NCBI GenBank assembly: GCA_027669155.1
Contig: JAQEDR010000005.1
Span: 39,451-103,450 of the forward strand
Origin: Peptoniphilaceae bacterium AM52-5BH
GTDB taxonomy: Bacteria; Bacillota; Clostridia; Tissierellales; Peptoniphilaceae
Length of the DNA stretch: 64,000 nucleotides
Direction of reading: 5' to 3'
Position numbers and translations under genes: made by a program. Shown here one piece after another: positions 41,905-50,381 of this stretch. Numbering within the stretch: the stretch's first letter is position 1; every line of letters begins with the position of its first letter. Below the pieces are notes generated by a model. That model ran no database searches. It was not told the DNA's origin and worked only from the letters and a program-made list of their open reading frames with translations.

Positions 41905-41985
41905 AGCTCAATAGCGAAGTGATGTAATTGGCACAAAGGGGCATACCACCTCGGGTATGGTTGTCCTTTCTGTGCCTTTTTTTGA
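41905..41985 (+). ncRNA. Terminator-embedded element before thiS, probable HMP-PP (thiS-motif) riboswitch
   Basis: A second intrinsic terminator lies after the TPP switch: GGCACA (41930-41935) pairs with TGTGCC (41971-41976), AAGG with CCTT, and an inner CATACC/GGTATG hairpin sits on top, followed by seven T. Its position directly before thiS, in tandem with a TPP switch, and its bulged two-stem terminator match the HMP-PP riboswitch class, whose aptamer is embedded in the terminator stem. That class turns genes on when the thiamine precursor HMP-PP is present. I judge it by architecture, not by a covariance search. Confidence 0.72.
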
Positions 41986-41997
41986 GGGGGTGATTTT

Positions 41998-42195
41998 GTG
42001 ATTAAGTTAAATGATAAGGAAGTTTCTTACATCGATGGAGAAAATCTTAGGGACTTTCTTCTGAGAAACAATTACGACCCAGACTTTCTTGCTTGCGAGG
42101 TAGATTGTAAGCTTGTAAGGAAAGTAGATTTTGAAGATTTCATAGTTGAAGATGGATCAAAGGTAGAAGTTTTTTCCTTTGTAGGAGGGGGTTGA
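41998..42195 (+). CDS. thiS: Sulfur carrier protein ThiS
   Basis: A 65-aa beta-grasp protein ending FSFVGGG; the terminal Gly is adenylated by ThiF and loaded with sulfur for thiazole formation. The start is GTG at 41998 with GAGGGGGTGAT upstream. First gene of the thi operon. Confidence 0.92.
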   Translation: MIKLNDKEVSYIDGENLRDFLLRNNYDPDFLACEVDCKLVRKVDFEDFIVEDGSKVEVFSFVGGG

Positions 42196-42196
42196 T

Positions 42197-42808
42197 ATGG
42201 ACTTAAGAGAAGAAATTCTTAAAAGACAAGATCCTTATATAAATAAAATTTTAGAAAATTCTTCTGTTTCTATCCTTGGTTGTGGTGGTCTTGGGTCAAA
42301 TATAGCCATGTCTCTTGCAAGATGCGGGATTGGTCATATCTATATTTATGATTATGACAAGGTGGAATACTCCAATCTCAATAGACAAAACTACGATATG
42401 GCAGATCTTGGCAAGTCTAAGGTTAGAGAGACTAAGAAAAAAATCGAAGAGACAATTCCCTATGCCAAAGTCTACCCAAGAGAGATTAAGATAAATAAGG
42501 AAAATCTAGAAGAAATAAGTAAGAAGACCGATATTTTCATAGAGGCCTTCGATAAGAAGGAGATGAAGAGCCTTGTCTTTGACTTTTTTCTAGGAAAGAA
42601 GGATAAGAAGCTAATAATAGGATCCGGTCTATCTGGTCTTGGAGACCTAGAAGATATAAGGATAAAGAAAATTGACAATGTAACTATGATAGGAGACTTT
42701 AGGACAAGTCCTGAGCAGGGGATTTATCTTCCTTATGTGGGAGTGATAGCAAGTCTTGAGGCCTTGTATGCGATTAAGATTATTACAGGAGAAGCAAATG
42801 GAAAATAA
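42197..42808 (+). CDS. thiF: ThiS adenylyltransferase ThiF
   Basis: A 203-aa E1-like enzyme with [21 protein letters not shown] (ATP loop) and [15 protein letters not shown]. It lacks the zinc-binding CxxC pairs of the longer MoeB/ThiF type, as in the short clostridial form. It adenylates ThiS. The thiG start lies inside its end. Confidence 0.93.
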   Translation: MDLREEILKRQDPYINKILENSSVSILGCGGLGSNIAMSLARCGIGHIYIYDYDKVEYSNLNRQNYDMADLGKSKVRETKKKIEETIPYAKVYPREIKINKENLEEISKKTDIFIEAFDKKEMKSLVFDFFLGKKDKKLIIGSGLSGLGDLEDIRIKKIDNVTMIGDFRTSPEQGIYLPYVGVIASLEALYAIKIITGEANGK

Positions 42809-43568
42809 AGATTACCTAGTTTTGGGAGATAAGAAATTTGAGTCAAGATTTATCTTAGGCTCTGGCAAATACTCACCAGAATTAATCGATGCTGCGGTAG
42901 AATCTGCAGGAACCGAAATGATTACGGTTGCCCTAAGACGAGCTAATACCAAGGATGTTGCTAATATCTTAAACTATATACCTAAGGAAGTTACGATTAT
43001 TCCTAACACATCTGGTGCAAGAAATGCGGATGAGGCGATTAGGATAGCAAGACTAGCTAGAGAAATGGGTTGCGGTAATTTCGTAAAAATCGAAATCATG
43101 AGAGATACCAAGTATCTTTTGCCAGACAATGCCGAAACCCTAAAGGCGACTGAAGTTCTTGCCAAGGAAGGCTTCGTAGTTCTTCCTTATATGTATCCTG
43201 ACCTAAACTTTGCAAGGGACCTAAGAGATGCGGGAGCTGCCTCAATCATGCCTCTAGCAAGCCCAATAGGATCAAATAGGGGTCTTGCTACCAAGGACTT
43301 TATCAAAATCATAATAGATGAGATCGATCTTCCTGTAATTGTCGATGCAGGAATCGGAGTTCCAAGCCATGCTGCAGAGGCGATGGAGATGGGAGCTGCT
43401 GCTATTATGGCAAACACTGGAATTGCTAGTGCATCTGATATAACTATGATGGCAAAGGCCTTCAAACTTGGAATCGAAGCAGGAAGATATGCCTACCTTG
43501 CAAGACCAGGTAGAGTTTTAGATAAGGGCGCTGATCCATCATCACCACTAAGGGACTTTTTCGACTGA
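42798..43568 (+). CDS. thiG: Thiazole synthase ThiG
   Basis: A 256-aa TIM-barrel with [17 protein letters not shown] (Schiff-base Lys), [13 protein letters not shown] and [23 protein letters not shown]. The ATG at 42798 gives the normal N-terminus [14 protein letters not shown]; a longer frame from 42756 only overlaps thiF. It forms the thiazole phosphate from DXP, ThiS-thiocarboxylate and dehydroglycine. Confidence 0.95.
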   Translation: MENKDYLVLGDKKFESRFILGSGKYSPELIDAAVESAGTEMITVALRRANTKDVANILNYIPKEVTIIPNTSGARNADEAIRIARLAREMGCGNFVKIEIMRDTKYLLPDNAETLKATEVLAKEGFVVLPYMYPDLNFARDLRDAGAASIMPLASPIGSNRGLATKDFIKIIIDEIDLPVIVDAGIGVPSHAAEAMEMGAAAIMANTGIASASDITMMAKAFKLGIEAGRYAYLARPGRVLDKGADPSSPLRDFFD

Positions 43569-43569
43569 T

Positions 43570-44727
43570 ATGAATATTAAAAGCGTAAATGATTATTTCC
43601 CAGAAATGGATATAATCGACTCAGATATTAAAGAAAGAATCGAAGAAGCTTACGAGAGGGTAAGAGATACTGAAGTAAGTGAGGCTGATGTCCTTGCGAG
43701 TCTCAACAAGACCAATCTCACAGAAAGAGACTTCTACAATCTCATAAGCGAAAGGGCTGAAGATCACTTAGAAGAGATGGCAGAACTTGCCCGAGATTCT
43801 AGAATTAGGTATTTTGGTAACAATGTATGCCTATTTTCTCCAATCTATATAGCTAATTACTGTGAAAATTCTTGCAGGTATTGTGGCTTTAGGTCAAAAA
43901 GTGATATCAAAAGAGCAAAACTTAACCTAGAAGAAATTGAAGAAGAGATGAAAGCCTTGGCAGATACTGGAATCGAAGATGTCCTAATCCTAACTGGAGA
44001 AAGCGAGAGATTTTCTTCGGTGGATTATATAGCAGATGCTTGTAGGATTGCCAGCAAATATTTTAAGGTTGTAGGAATCGAGGTCTACCCTGCCAATGTT
44101 TCTTCCTATGAGAAATTAAGAAAGGCAGGAGCAGATTTTGTTACTGTATTTCAGGAATCCTACAACAAAGAAGCCTTCGACTACTATCATCCCGCAGGGC
44201 ATAAGAGAAGCTTTAACTATAGAATCGACACCCAAGAGCGCGCCCTTATGGCAGGCTTTAGGGGAGTGGGCTTTGGGGCTCTCTTTGGACTTTCTGATCC
44301 TATAGAAGATGCCTTTAAGCTTGCCATCCATGCCAAGGAAGTTCAAAGAAAATATCCTCAGGCAGAAATTGCAATCTCTCTTCCAAGGATTAGGCCAACC
44401 CACGGGGCGGATGATACTCTAGACTTTAATATCGTAGATGATAAGAAGTTCTTCCAAATCATGCTTGCAATTAGAATATTTCTGCCTTTTGCATCTATTA
44501 CCCTTTCAACACGTGAGTCAAAGGACTTTAGGGACTTGGCTGTGAAATATGCTGCGACTAAAATCTCTGCATCAGTAGATACTTCTATAGGACACAGGTC
44601 AAAGAAAAGTGCTGATGAGGGAGATGAGCAGTTTGAGATTGACGATAGCCGTTCTACCGAACAAGCCTTTGAGGACCTCAAGAAAATCGGCATGACACCA
44701 GTCTTTACCGATTATATAAATTTATAG
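43570..44727 (+). CDS. thiH: Tyrosine lyase ThiH
   Basis: A 385-aa radical-SAM protein with the CxxxCxxC cluster in YCENSCRYCGF (about residue 95) and ThiH-type HPAGHKRSFNYRI and SLPRIRPTHGA blocks. It makes dehydroglycine from tyrosine for ThiG; its use instead of oxygen-dependent ThiO fits an anaerobe. Confidence 0.95.
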   Translation: MNIKSVNDYFPEMDIIDSDIKERIEEAYERVRDTEVSEADVLASLNKTNLTERDFYNLISERAEDHLEEMAELARDSRIRYFGNNVCLFSPIYIANYCENSCRYCGFRSKSDIKRAKLNLEEIEEEMKALADTGIEDVLILTGESERFSSVDYIADACRIASKYFKVVGIEVYPANVSSYEKLRKAGADFVTVFQESYNKEAFDYYHPAGHKRSFNYRIDTQERALMAGFRGVGFGALFGLSDPIEDAFKLAIHAKEVQRKYPQAEIAISLPRIRPTHGADDTLDFNIVDDKKFFQIMLAIRIFLPFASITLSTRESKDFRDLAVKYAATKISASVDTSIGHRSKKSADEGDEQFEIDDSRSTEQAFEDLKKIGMTPVFTDYINL

Positions 44728-44734
44728 GAGAAGT

Positions 44735-45280
44735 ATGGAAAATAAAAGAAAAATTCTAATACTAGTAACCATGTCCATGTTTGTAGCAATCGGAGTTGTT
44801 ATCTCTCCTATCCTAAGGTTTGAGGGCTTCGCTCCTACAGCTCACTTTGTGAATATAGTTTGCTCAGTCTTTCTAGGACCCTGGTATAGCTTGCTAAACG
44901 GAATTATTACAGCTGCTATCCGCATGAGTCTTATGGGAATCCCTCCTCTTGCTATAACAGGACAAGTCTTTGGTGCCTTCTTGTCAGGCTTTCTTTACAG
45001 AAAGAGCAAGGGCTCAATCCTTGCCTGTGTAATTGGGGAGATTATAGGAACAGGAATTATTGGATCAATAGCCTCCTACCCAGTCATGGCCCTTCTTTGG
45101 GGCAAGGGAGATATAACCTGGTACTTCTACCTTCCAAGCTTTTTGATAGCTACACTTATAGGAGGTACGGTTGCCTTTATCTTCCTAAAAACCCTACAAA
45201 GAGCTAAGGCCCTCTACCCAATCCAAAAGAAATTAGGAGTTAATGTCTATGAAAAATCTAAATCAGATTTTGCTAAATAG
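44735..45280 (+). CDS. thiW: ThiW, ECF-type S component for a thiazole precursor
   Basis: A 181-aa membrane protein with about five helices and the ECF S-component feature GFAPTAHFVNIVCSVFLGPWYSLLNG. In the thi operon next to thiM it is most likely ThiW, which imports hydroxyethylthiazole with a shared ECF module encoded elsewhere. The end overlaps thiM by 32 nt. Confidence 0.9.
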   Translation: MENKRKILILVTMSMFVAIGVVISPILRFEGFAPTAHFVNIVCSVFLGPWYSLLNGIITAAIRMSLMGIPPLAITGQVFGAFLSGFLYRKSKGSILACVIGEIIGTGIIGSIASYPVMALLWGKGDITWYFYLPSFLIATLIGGTVAFIFLKTLQRAKALYPIQKKLGVNVYEKSKSDFAK

Positions 45281-46070
45281 GAAGAAGTTAAGAGATACTT
45301 CACCCCTAATCCATGCCATAACCAATCCCATAGCCATAACCATGGTGGCAAATGGGATTCTTGCAACTGGTGCTAAGGCGATTTGTGCAGCCCATCCTGA
45401 TGAAGTTTCAGAAATTGTAAATATGTCCGAGGCCTTAAGCCTTAATTTGGGTAATATAACAAGTGAGAGAATGGTCGCTATGAGAAAGGCTAGCCAATGT
45501 GCTAGCAAGAAAAATATCCCCTTAGCCTTGGATGCTGTAGGAGTTGGAGCTTCCACCCTTCGTTTAACCTATGCCAGAGACCTTTTAGAAAAATATCATT
45601 TCGATTTGATAAAGGGAAATAGCTCTGAGATTAAGGCCCTTGCTGGAGAAAAAAGCGAGGCTTTGGGCATAGATGTAGGAAAGAAGGATGAGATAAGAGA
45701 AGGAAATATAGAAAGTCTCGCCCAAATAGGAAGAAGGCTAAGTGAAAAATATAATTCGACTATCCTAATTACTGGTAAGTCCGACCTTTTAGTAACTAGG
45801 GATAGGTATTTTGTAGTAAATAATGGAGTAGAGAATCTTTCCAAAATCACTGCTACAGGCTGTATGCTTACAGGAATAATTTCAAGCTTTATGGCTGTTA
45901 CAGATTCCGTGGAGGCATCCCTTATGGGCCTTATCCTTCTTGAAGTTTCTTCTGAGATGGCAAATACCGATAGGCTAGGAACATTTCTTGTAAATCTCAT
46001 GGATGAAATTTCTACGATAGAAGATGAAGTTATAAGTGGGAGAGCTGATATAAGAGAGGTAGAATTTTGA
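45249..46070 (+). CDS. thiM: Hydroxyethylthiazole kinase
   Basis: A 273-aa kinase with HAITNPIAITMVANGILATGAK, LIKGNSSEIKALAG and TATGCMLTGIISSF (P-loop-like motif and catalytic Cys/Asp region). An ATG two codons earlier (45243) is also possible; AGGAG spacing favours 45249. It salvages thiazole brought in by ThiW. Confidence 0.93.
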   Translation: MKNLNQILLNRKKLRDTSPLIHAITNPIAITMVANGILATGAKAICAAHPDEVSEIVNMSEALSLNLGNITSERMVAMRKASQCASKKNIPLALDAVGVGASTLRLTYARDLLEKYHFDLIKGNSSEIKALAGEKSEALGIDVGKKDEIREGNIESLAQIGRRLSEKYNSTILITGKSDLLVTRDRYFVVNNGVENLSKITATGCMLTGIISSFMAVTDSVEASLMGLILLEVSSEMANTDRLGTFLVNLMDEISTIEDEVISGRADIREVEF

Positions 46071-46684
46071 CAAAACTTTATTTAGTAACAAATTCAGATA
46101 AATATGACGAAGAAGAATTCCTAAGAAGAGTAGAAGAGGCCCTAAGGGGCGGAGTAGACATCCTACAGCTTAGGGAAAAAGATAGACCTGATAGGGAAAT
46201 TTTAGAACTAGGGAAAAAGGTTAAGGCTCTTTGTGATAAATACAAAGTCCCAATACTAATTGACGATAAGGCCCACCTGGCCTGGGCTCTGGGAGTAGGA
46301 GTCCATCTAGGTCAAGAAGACATGCCGGTAGATCTTGCAAGAAAGCTTCTAGGAAAAGACGCCCTAATCGGAGCTACTGCAAAGTCTGTCGAAGCTGCTC
46401 AAAAGGCGGAAGAGGACGGAGCGGACTATCTTGGAGTTGGGGCAATCTTTGATACCAAAACCCACGTCAAGACCAAAAGGACCAGTGTAGAAACATTTAA
46501 GGAAATAAAAAACAAGGTAGGCATAGATGTCTACGCCATAGGAGGACTCAATACCGAAAATATCGACGTCCTAAAATCTTCTGGGGCAGATGGTATATGC
46601 GTAGTAAGGGCCATAATGGATAGCCCAAATGTCTATGAGGATACGAAAAAGCTTAAGGAGAAAATGGAAGATATTTTAGGCTAG
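46067..46684 (+). CDS. thiE: Thiamine-phosphate synthase
   Basis: A 205-aa TIM-barrel with DILQLREKDRPD, PILIDDKAHLAWALGVGVHLGQEDMP and GVGAIFDTKTHVKTKR. The start is TTG at 46067 with GAGAGGT upstream, overlapping the thiM stop by 4 nt. It joins HMP-PP and thiazole phosphate. No thiC or thiD is in the window, so HMP-PP must come from genes elsewhere or uptake. Confidence 0.94.
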   Translation: MTKLYLVTNSDKYDEEEFLRRVEEALRGGVDILQLREKDRPDREILELGKKVKALCDKYKVPILIDDKAHLAWALGVGVHLGQEDMPVDLARKLLGKDALIGATAKSVEAAQKAEEDGADYLGVGAIFDTKTHVKTKRTSVETFKEIKNKVGIDVYAIGGLNTENIDVLKSSGADGICVVRAIMDSPNVYEDTKKLKEKMEDILG

Positions 46685-46751
46685 ATAAATTAGCCTTTAG
46701 ATATCCTTATTTAGCTTAAGTTTATCAATGAATTTATAGGATAGACTTAAA

Positions 46752-46810
46752 ATAAAAATCGTCCCATTATTAGACTTTGACCTAGCTAATAATTGAGACG
46801 ATTATTTTTC
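46752..46810. terminator. Bidirectional terminator between thiE and the thioredoxin-like gene
   Basis: AATCGTC-cCATTATTAG ... CTAgcTAATAATtGa-GACGATT with T-runs on both sides. Confidence 0.82.
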
Positions 46811-46831
46811 TTTATTAAATTTCTATAGATT

Positions 46832-47077
46832 TTATAAAAATTCTACTTCCTTTTCATCAACAACCTTACAAGGAACTCCAACTCTAGCTGCTTCTTTCAC
46901 TTCACCAAATCCTTCGAGTCTATCTCTAAAGTAGAGAAATCTCTTAAGGTTAGCCATAGAAGCTGTAATATTGTAAAAGCTAACTCCCTTGTACTTATCT
47001 GGATTTTTGTCATAATCTGCCATTATTAAAGTACAATCCGGACACTTATCACTTACAAAAATTTCAATCTTTCCCAT
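46832..47077 (-). CDS. Glutaredoxin-like protein with CPDC motif
   Basis: An 81-aa thioredoxin-fold protein: KIEIFVSDKCPDC (CxxC redox pair), a helix, and a cis-Pro-like VGVPCKVV near the end. It resembles small glutaredoxin-like or NrdH-like proteins. It overlaps folA by 14 nt, so it is cotranscribed. Partner unknown. Confidence 0.82.
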   Translation of the reverse strand: MGKIEIFVSDKCPDCTLIMADYDKNPDKYKGVSFYNITASMANLKRFLYFRDRLEGFGEVKEAARVGVPCKVVDEKEVEFL

Positions 47078-47558
47078 AATTATTCCTCCTATATCTCACA
47101 TATCTAAAAGATACCCCATTTTCTTCCATAATATCAGATTCTCCGCTCAGGGACCAGTCCTCATCTTGGTCAAAATTATGAAGGAAGGTGTCGGCATCTT
47201 TCTTCTCATAAATCTTAGTAATGAAGGCCTCATCGCAATACTCTAGGAAGATTTCTACTATCTTCTCCCCGCCTATAACAAAAACTTCCTCAGACCTTTC
47301 CCTAACATAGGCTAAGACATCCTTGTAGTCGGTAAATACCCTCGCATCTTTTGCCTTATAATCCCTATTTCTAGAAAGGACTATATTTTCCCTATGAGGA
47401 AGGGCGCCTCCCATGGACTCATAGGTCTTTCTGCCCATGATACAGATATTTCCTAAAGTATAGGACTTAAAATGCTTAAGGTCCCTTCTTATATGAAAAA
47501 GCATTTTTCCATCCTTGCCGATGCCCCAATTCTTATCAACTGCCAAAATAATTTTCAT
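47064..47558 (-). CDS. folA: Dihydrofolate reductase
   Basis: A 164-aa DHFR with ILAVDKNWGIGKDGKMLFHIRRDLKHFK and MGRKTYESMGGALPHRENIVLSR and the FVIGGEKI cofactor loop. Trimethoprim-contact positions are not interpretable by eye. No thyA is adjacent. Confidence 0.95.
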   Translation of the reverse strand: MKIILAVDKNWGIGKDGKMLFHIRRDLKHFKSYTLGNICIMGRKTYESMGGALPHRENIVLSRNRDYKAKDARVFTDYKDVLAYVRERSEEVFVIGGEKIVEIFLEYCDEAFITKIYEKKDADTFLHNFDQDEDWSLSGESDIMEENGVSFRYVRYRRNNYGKD

Positions 47559-47668
47559 ATTAACTCCTTAGTCTTATTATATCATCTTAGACAAAAAAAT
47601 ATAGGCAAACATTATCTTTAAATTTGACTAAGTATTAGAAATTAGGTCTTGGAAATGTTTGATTTTGT

Positions 47669-47706
47669 AAGAAAGTGTTGACAAACTTTCTTTTTTCAGA
47701 TATATT
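47669..47706 (+). promoter_or_regulatory. Promoter with a dyad over the -35 for the sugar kinase gene
   Basis: TTGACA (47678-47683), 17 bp, TATATT (47701-47706). AAGAAAGT (47669-47676) and ACTTTCTT (47685-47692) form a perfect 8-bp dyad with an 8-nt centre covering the -35, a likely repressor site unlike the TGGTARYTACCA operators. Confidence 0.65.
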
Positions 47707-47742
47707 TGAATTAAAAGATGAAGAGAAAAGTGAGGAGATATT

Positions 47743-48648
47743 ATGGCAAGAGAAATTTATCTAGGAGTAGATGGAGGAGGGACCAAGACTGCCTTTCTCT
47801 TGGATGTAGATGGGAAGCGTTTTGAGTCCAAGCAAATCACTATCCACCCCAAACAAGTTACAAAACAACAATTCTTTGAAATAATGAAGCTAGGAGTAGG
47901 AGATGTGTGTAGGAAAGCTGGTATAGATCCAGAAGAAATCCTCTACACTTTCGTTGCAGCTCCAGGTTACGGCCAGTACCCTGATACTGAAGCCTACATA
48001 GATGAAGGAATAAGAGAGGCTATTGGATCAGATAGATTTACGGTGGCTAACGACTGCGTAAATGGCTGGGCAGGAAGCCTTAATGCAAAGCCAGGTATAA
48101 ATCTAGTCCTCGGTACAGGACAGATCGGCTACGGTGTAGATGAAGAGGGTAAGTCTATGAGATCTGGTGGCTGGGGACCACTTTTGGGAGATGAGGCGAG
48201 CGGATATTATATAGGCCTAAAGCTACTCAACCACTTTACCAAAATGAGCGACGGAAGAAGCGATAAGACTATCCTCTATGATATCATAAGAGAAAAACTG
48301 GACCTTAAGGATGATATGGAAATAATTGATAAGGCAGAGAAGATGAAAAGAGATGAGATAGCTTCCTTATCTAGAATATTTACCGAAGCCTTGGATAAAG
48401 AAGACCCATATTGCAAGGAGCTTCTGGATGAAATATCTAAGGAGGCCGCAGCTGTCATAGATTCAATAATAAAGGGGCTAAACTTCAAGGAAGAAGTAAA
48501 GGTGTCCTACTCTGGAGGAGTCTTCAACCTAGGAGATAGGCTCATTAAGAAAATAGAAGAAAAGTCTAAAAACAAAATAAAAATAGAAAAACCATACACG
48601 GACCCTTCCGAAGGAGCTTTGATTTTGGCAAAGGCTTATAGCAAATAA
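47743..48648 (+). CDS. BadF/BadG-type kinase, probable N-acetylhexosamine kinase
   Basis: A 301-aa ASKHA-fold ATPase with the phosphate-1 loop LGVDGGGTKTAFLLD, adenosine/phosphate-2 segment LVLGTGQIGYGV and GGWGPLLGDEASGYYIG typical of GlcNAc kinases of the BadF family. It probably phosphorylates GlcNAc or glucosamine in the cytoplasm. That would supply the missing kinase step for HexNAc freed by the GH112 phosphorylase 42 kb away, leading to NagB after deacetylation; this link is inference. Confidence 0.85.
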   Translation: MAREIYLGVDGGGTKTAFLLDVDGKRFESKQITIHPKQVTKQQFFEIMKLGVGDVCRKAGIDPEEILYTFVAAPGYGQYPDTEAYIDEGIREAIGSDRFTVANDCVNGWAGSLNAKPGINLVLGTGQIGYGVDEEGKSMRSGGWGPLLGDEASGYYIGLKLLNHFTKMSDGRSDKTILYDIIREKLDLKDDMEIIDKAEKMKRDEIASLSRIFTEALDKEDPYCKELLDEISKEAAAVIDSIIKGLNFKEEVKVSYSGGVFNLGDRLIKKIEEKSKNKIKIEKPYTDPSEGALILAKAYSK

Positions 48649-48655
48649 GATTAAA

Positions 48656-48922
48656 GGCATCAAGCAATTGATGTTAGACTGTAGAAAAAATCAAAATCAC
48701 CCTTATTTCGACCGAACGGAGTGAGCGGAGAAATCTCTTACTACATTTGTTTCGCTCACACTAAACATATCACAAATTATTAGATATATATCTAGATTTT
48801 GGTTCTAGTGTTAAATGAGCAAGTTTTGGCACATTTAACTATTCGAGATAAGGCTAGGTTAACTATAAAAAATTTTAATTAAAGTTACTTTCTCTACCTT
48901 CTGGCATCAAGCGATTGGTGTC
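48656..48922. repeat. Near-duplicate terminators flanking a palindromic insert
   Basis: GGCATCAAGCAATTGATGTT (48656-48675) and GGCATCAAGCGATTGGTGTC (48903-48922) agree at 17 of 20 bases. Only the second is followed by a T-run, so it is the working terminator. Between them, 48705-48734 holds a foldback (ATTTCgaCCG ... CGGaGAAAT) and AT-rich sequence with no gene. It looks like a small non-coding repeat inserted with, or causing, duplication of the terminator. Confidence 0.5.
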
Positions 48923-48988
48923 TTTTGTTTTATCTTATAAAAAGTAAGATTATATAAATAAGGACTTCGAGAATACAAGGAGAGATTT

Positions 48989-50197
48989 ATGAAATTTGAA
49001 TTTGACAAGATGCTTGAAAGACATGGCAAGGATGCTATAGCAGTCGACGGCCTTGGGACTGTGCCTGGGATGAGTCCAGATAAGCCTAAGGAGGGATTTG
49101 ATGTAATTCCTATGTGGGTGGCTGATATGAACTTTGCGACAGCTCCCTCAATCCAAGAAGCTATAATAAAAAGGGCCAAGCACCCAGCCTTTGGCTACTT
49201 TGCTCCAACAGATGAGTATTATCAGGCTATAATTGACTGGCATAGGGACAGGAAAGGGATAGGCGATATTAAGAAAGAGCATATAGGATACGAAAATGGA
49301 GTCTTGGGCGGAGTAATTTCTGCTCTTAATGTATTTTGCTCAAGAGGAGACAAGGTCCTAGTTCATTCACCAACCTATATAGGCTTTACCAATTCGCTTA
49401 CCAATAATGGCTATGAGATAATTCACTCTGACCTAATCAAGGACAAAGATGGAAGATGGGTCATGGACTATCAGAATATGGAAGAGCTAATAGTTAGGGA
49501 GAAAATATCTGCGACAATCATGTGTAACCCTCACAATCCAACAGGCAGGGTTTGGAGCAGTGAGGAGCTAAAAAAGGCCTGCCATATATTCGAAAAACAT
49601 GATGTAAAGATAATTTCAGATGAAATCTGGTCTGATATAATCCTTGACGGAAATAGACAGACACCAACCCAAAGCGTAAGCGACTACGCCCACGAAAACA
49701 CAGTTGCCCTATATGCTCCAAGTAAGACCTTCAATCTAGCAGGTCTTGTAGGATCCTATCACATCATTTACAACGGGTATCTGAGAAATAGGATAAACAA
49801 GGAATCCTCCCTCTCCCACTACAACAGCATGAACGTCCTATCTATGCACGGTCTAATAGGGGCTTATTCTAAAACGGGTCGTGAGTGGACAGATGAATTA
49901 AATCAAACTCTTACTCAAAATGTAAACTACGCTTGTGATTTCATAGAAGAAAACTTCAAGGGAATAACTGTAAACAAGCCTGAAGGAACCTACATGCTCT
50001 TTGTTGACTTCAGTAAATATTGTAAGGATAAGGGAGTAGACATAGGAGAAATCCTAAAAAGAGGATGGGACTGCGGAGTAGCCTGGCAAGATGGCAGAGC
50101 CTTTAATGGAAAATACGCTATAAGAATGAACCTAGCTCTCCCACTCGCCAAAGTTAAAGAGGCCTTCGCAAGGCTTAAGGAATATGTGATTTTTTAG
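48989..50197 (+). CDS. PatB/MalY-type cystathionine beta-lyase/aminotransferase
   Basis: A 402-aa fold-type I PLP enzyme with PMWVADMNFATAPSI, CNPHNPTGRVW, DEIWSDI and PLP Lys in APSKTFNLAGLVGSY. The family includes cystathionine beta-lyases and cysteine desulfhydrases. Monocistronic, AGGAG before the ATG. Exact C-S substrate cannot be told. Confidence 0.92.
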   Translation: MKFEFDKMLERHGKDAIAVDGLGTVPGMSPDKPKEGFDVIPMWVADMNFATAPSIQEAIIKRAKHPAFGYFAPTDEYYQAIIDWHRDRKGIGDIKKEHIGYENGVLGGVISALNVFCSRGDKVLVHSPTYIGFTNSLTNNGYEIIHSDLIKDKDGRWVMDYQNMEELIVREKISATIMCNPHNPTGRVWSSEELKKACHIFEKHDVKIISDEIWSDIILDGNRQTPTQSVSDYAHENTVALYAPSKTFNLAGLVGSYHIIYNGYLRNRINKESSLSHYNSMNVLSMHGLIGAYSKTGREWTDELNQTLTQNVNYACDFIEENFKGITVNKPEGTYMLFVDFSKYCKDKGVDIGEILKRGWDCGVAWQDGRAFNGKYAIRMNLALPLAKVKEAFARLKEYVIF

Positions 50198-50226
50198 CTT
50201 ATAATTTTGAATTAAAATAAGACTAA

Positions 50227-50283
50227 ACAGAGTTAAGTTATAAGAGTTGTTATTTCTCTAGGACATAACTCTGTTCTTGTTTT
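50227..50283 (+). terminator. Terminator after the PatB-like gene
   Basis: ACAGAGTTA ... TAACTCTGT, with additional inner pairing, then TCTTGTTTTG. Confidence 0.72.
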
Positions 50284-50311
50284 GCTTTAAATTATAAATT
50301 TCAAAAATAAC

Positions 50312-50362
50312 TTGACAAGAGTAGGGGAAAGTTATATATTAAAATTAGTTAAAACGTTTTAA
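50312..50362 (+). promoter_or_regulatory. rbs operon promoter with LacI-type operator
   Basis: TTGACA (50312-50317), 17 bp, TATATT (50335-50340). The perfect 14-bp palindrome TTAAAACGTTTTAA (50349-50362), with the central CG of LacI-family sites, lies over the start region. RbsR, the first gene, is the likely ligand-responsive repressor. Confidence 0.82.
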
Positions 50363-50381
50363 TTGTGATGAGGAGTTGCTT

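Noticed and set aside
48656-48922. Region as a full insertion sequence
   Set aside because: No transposase frame on either strand and no clear inverted terminal repeats.
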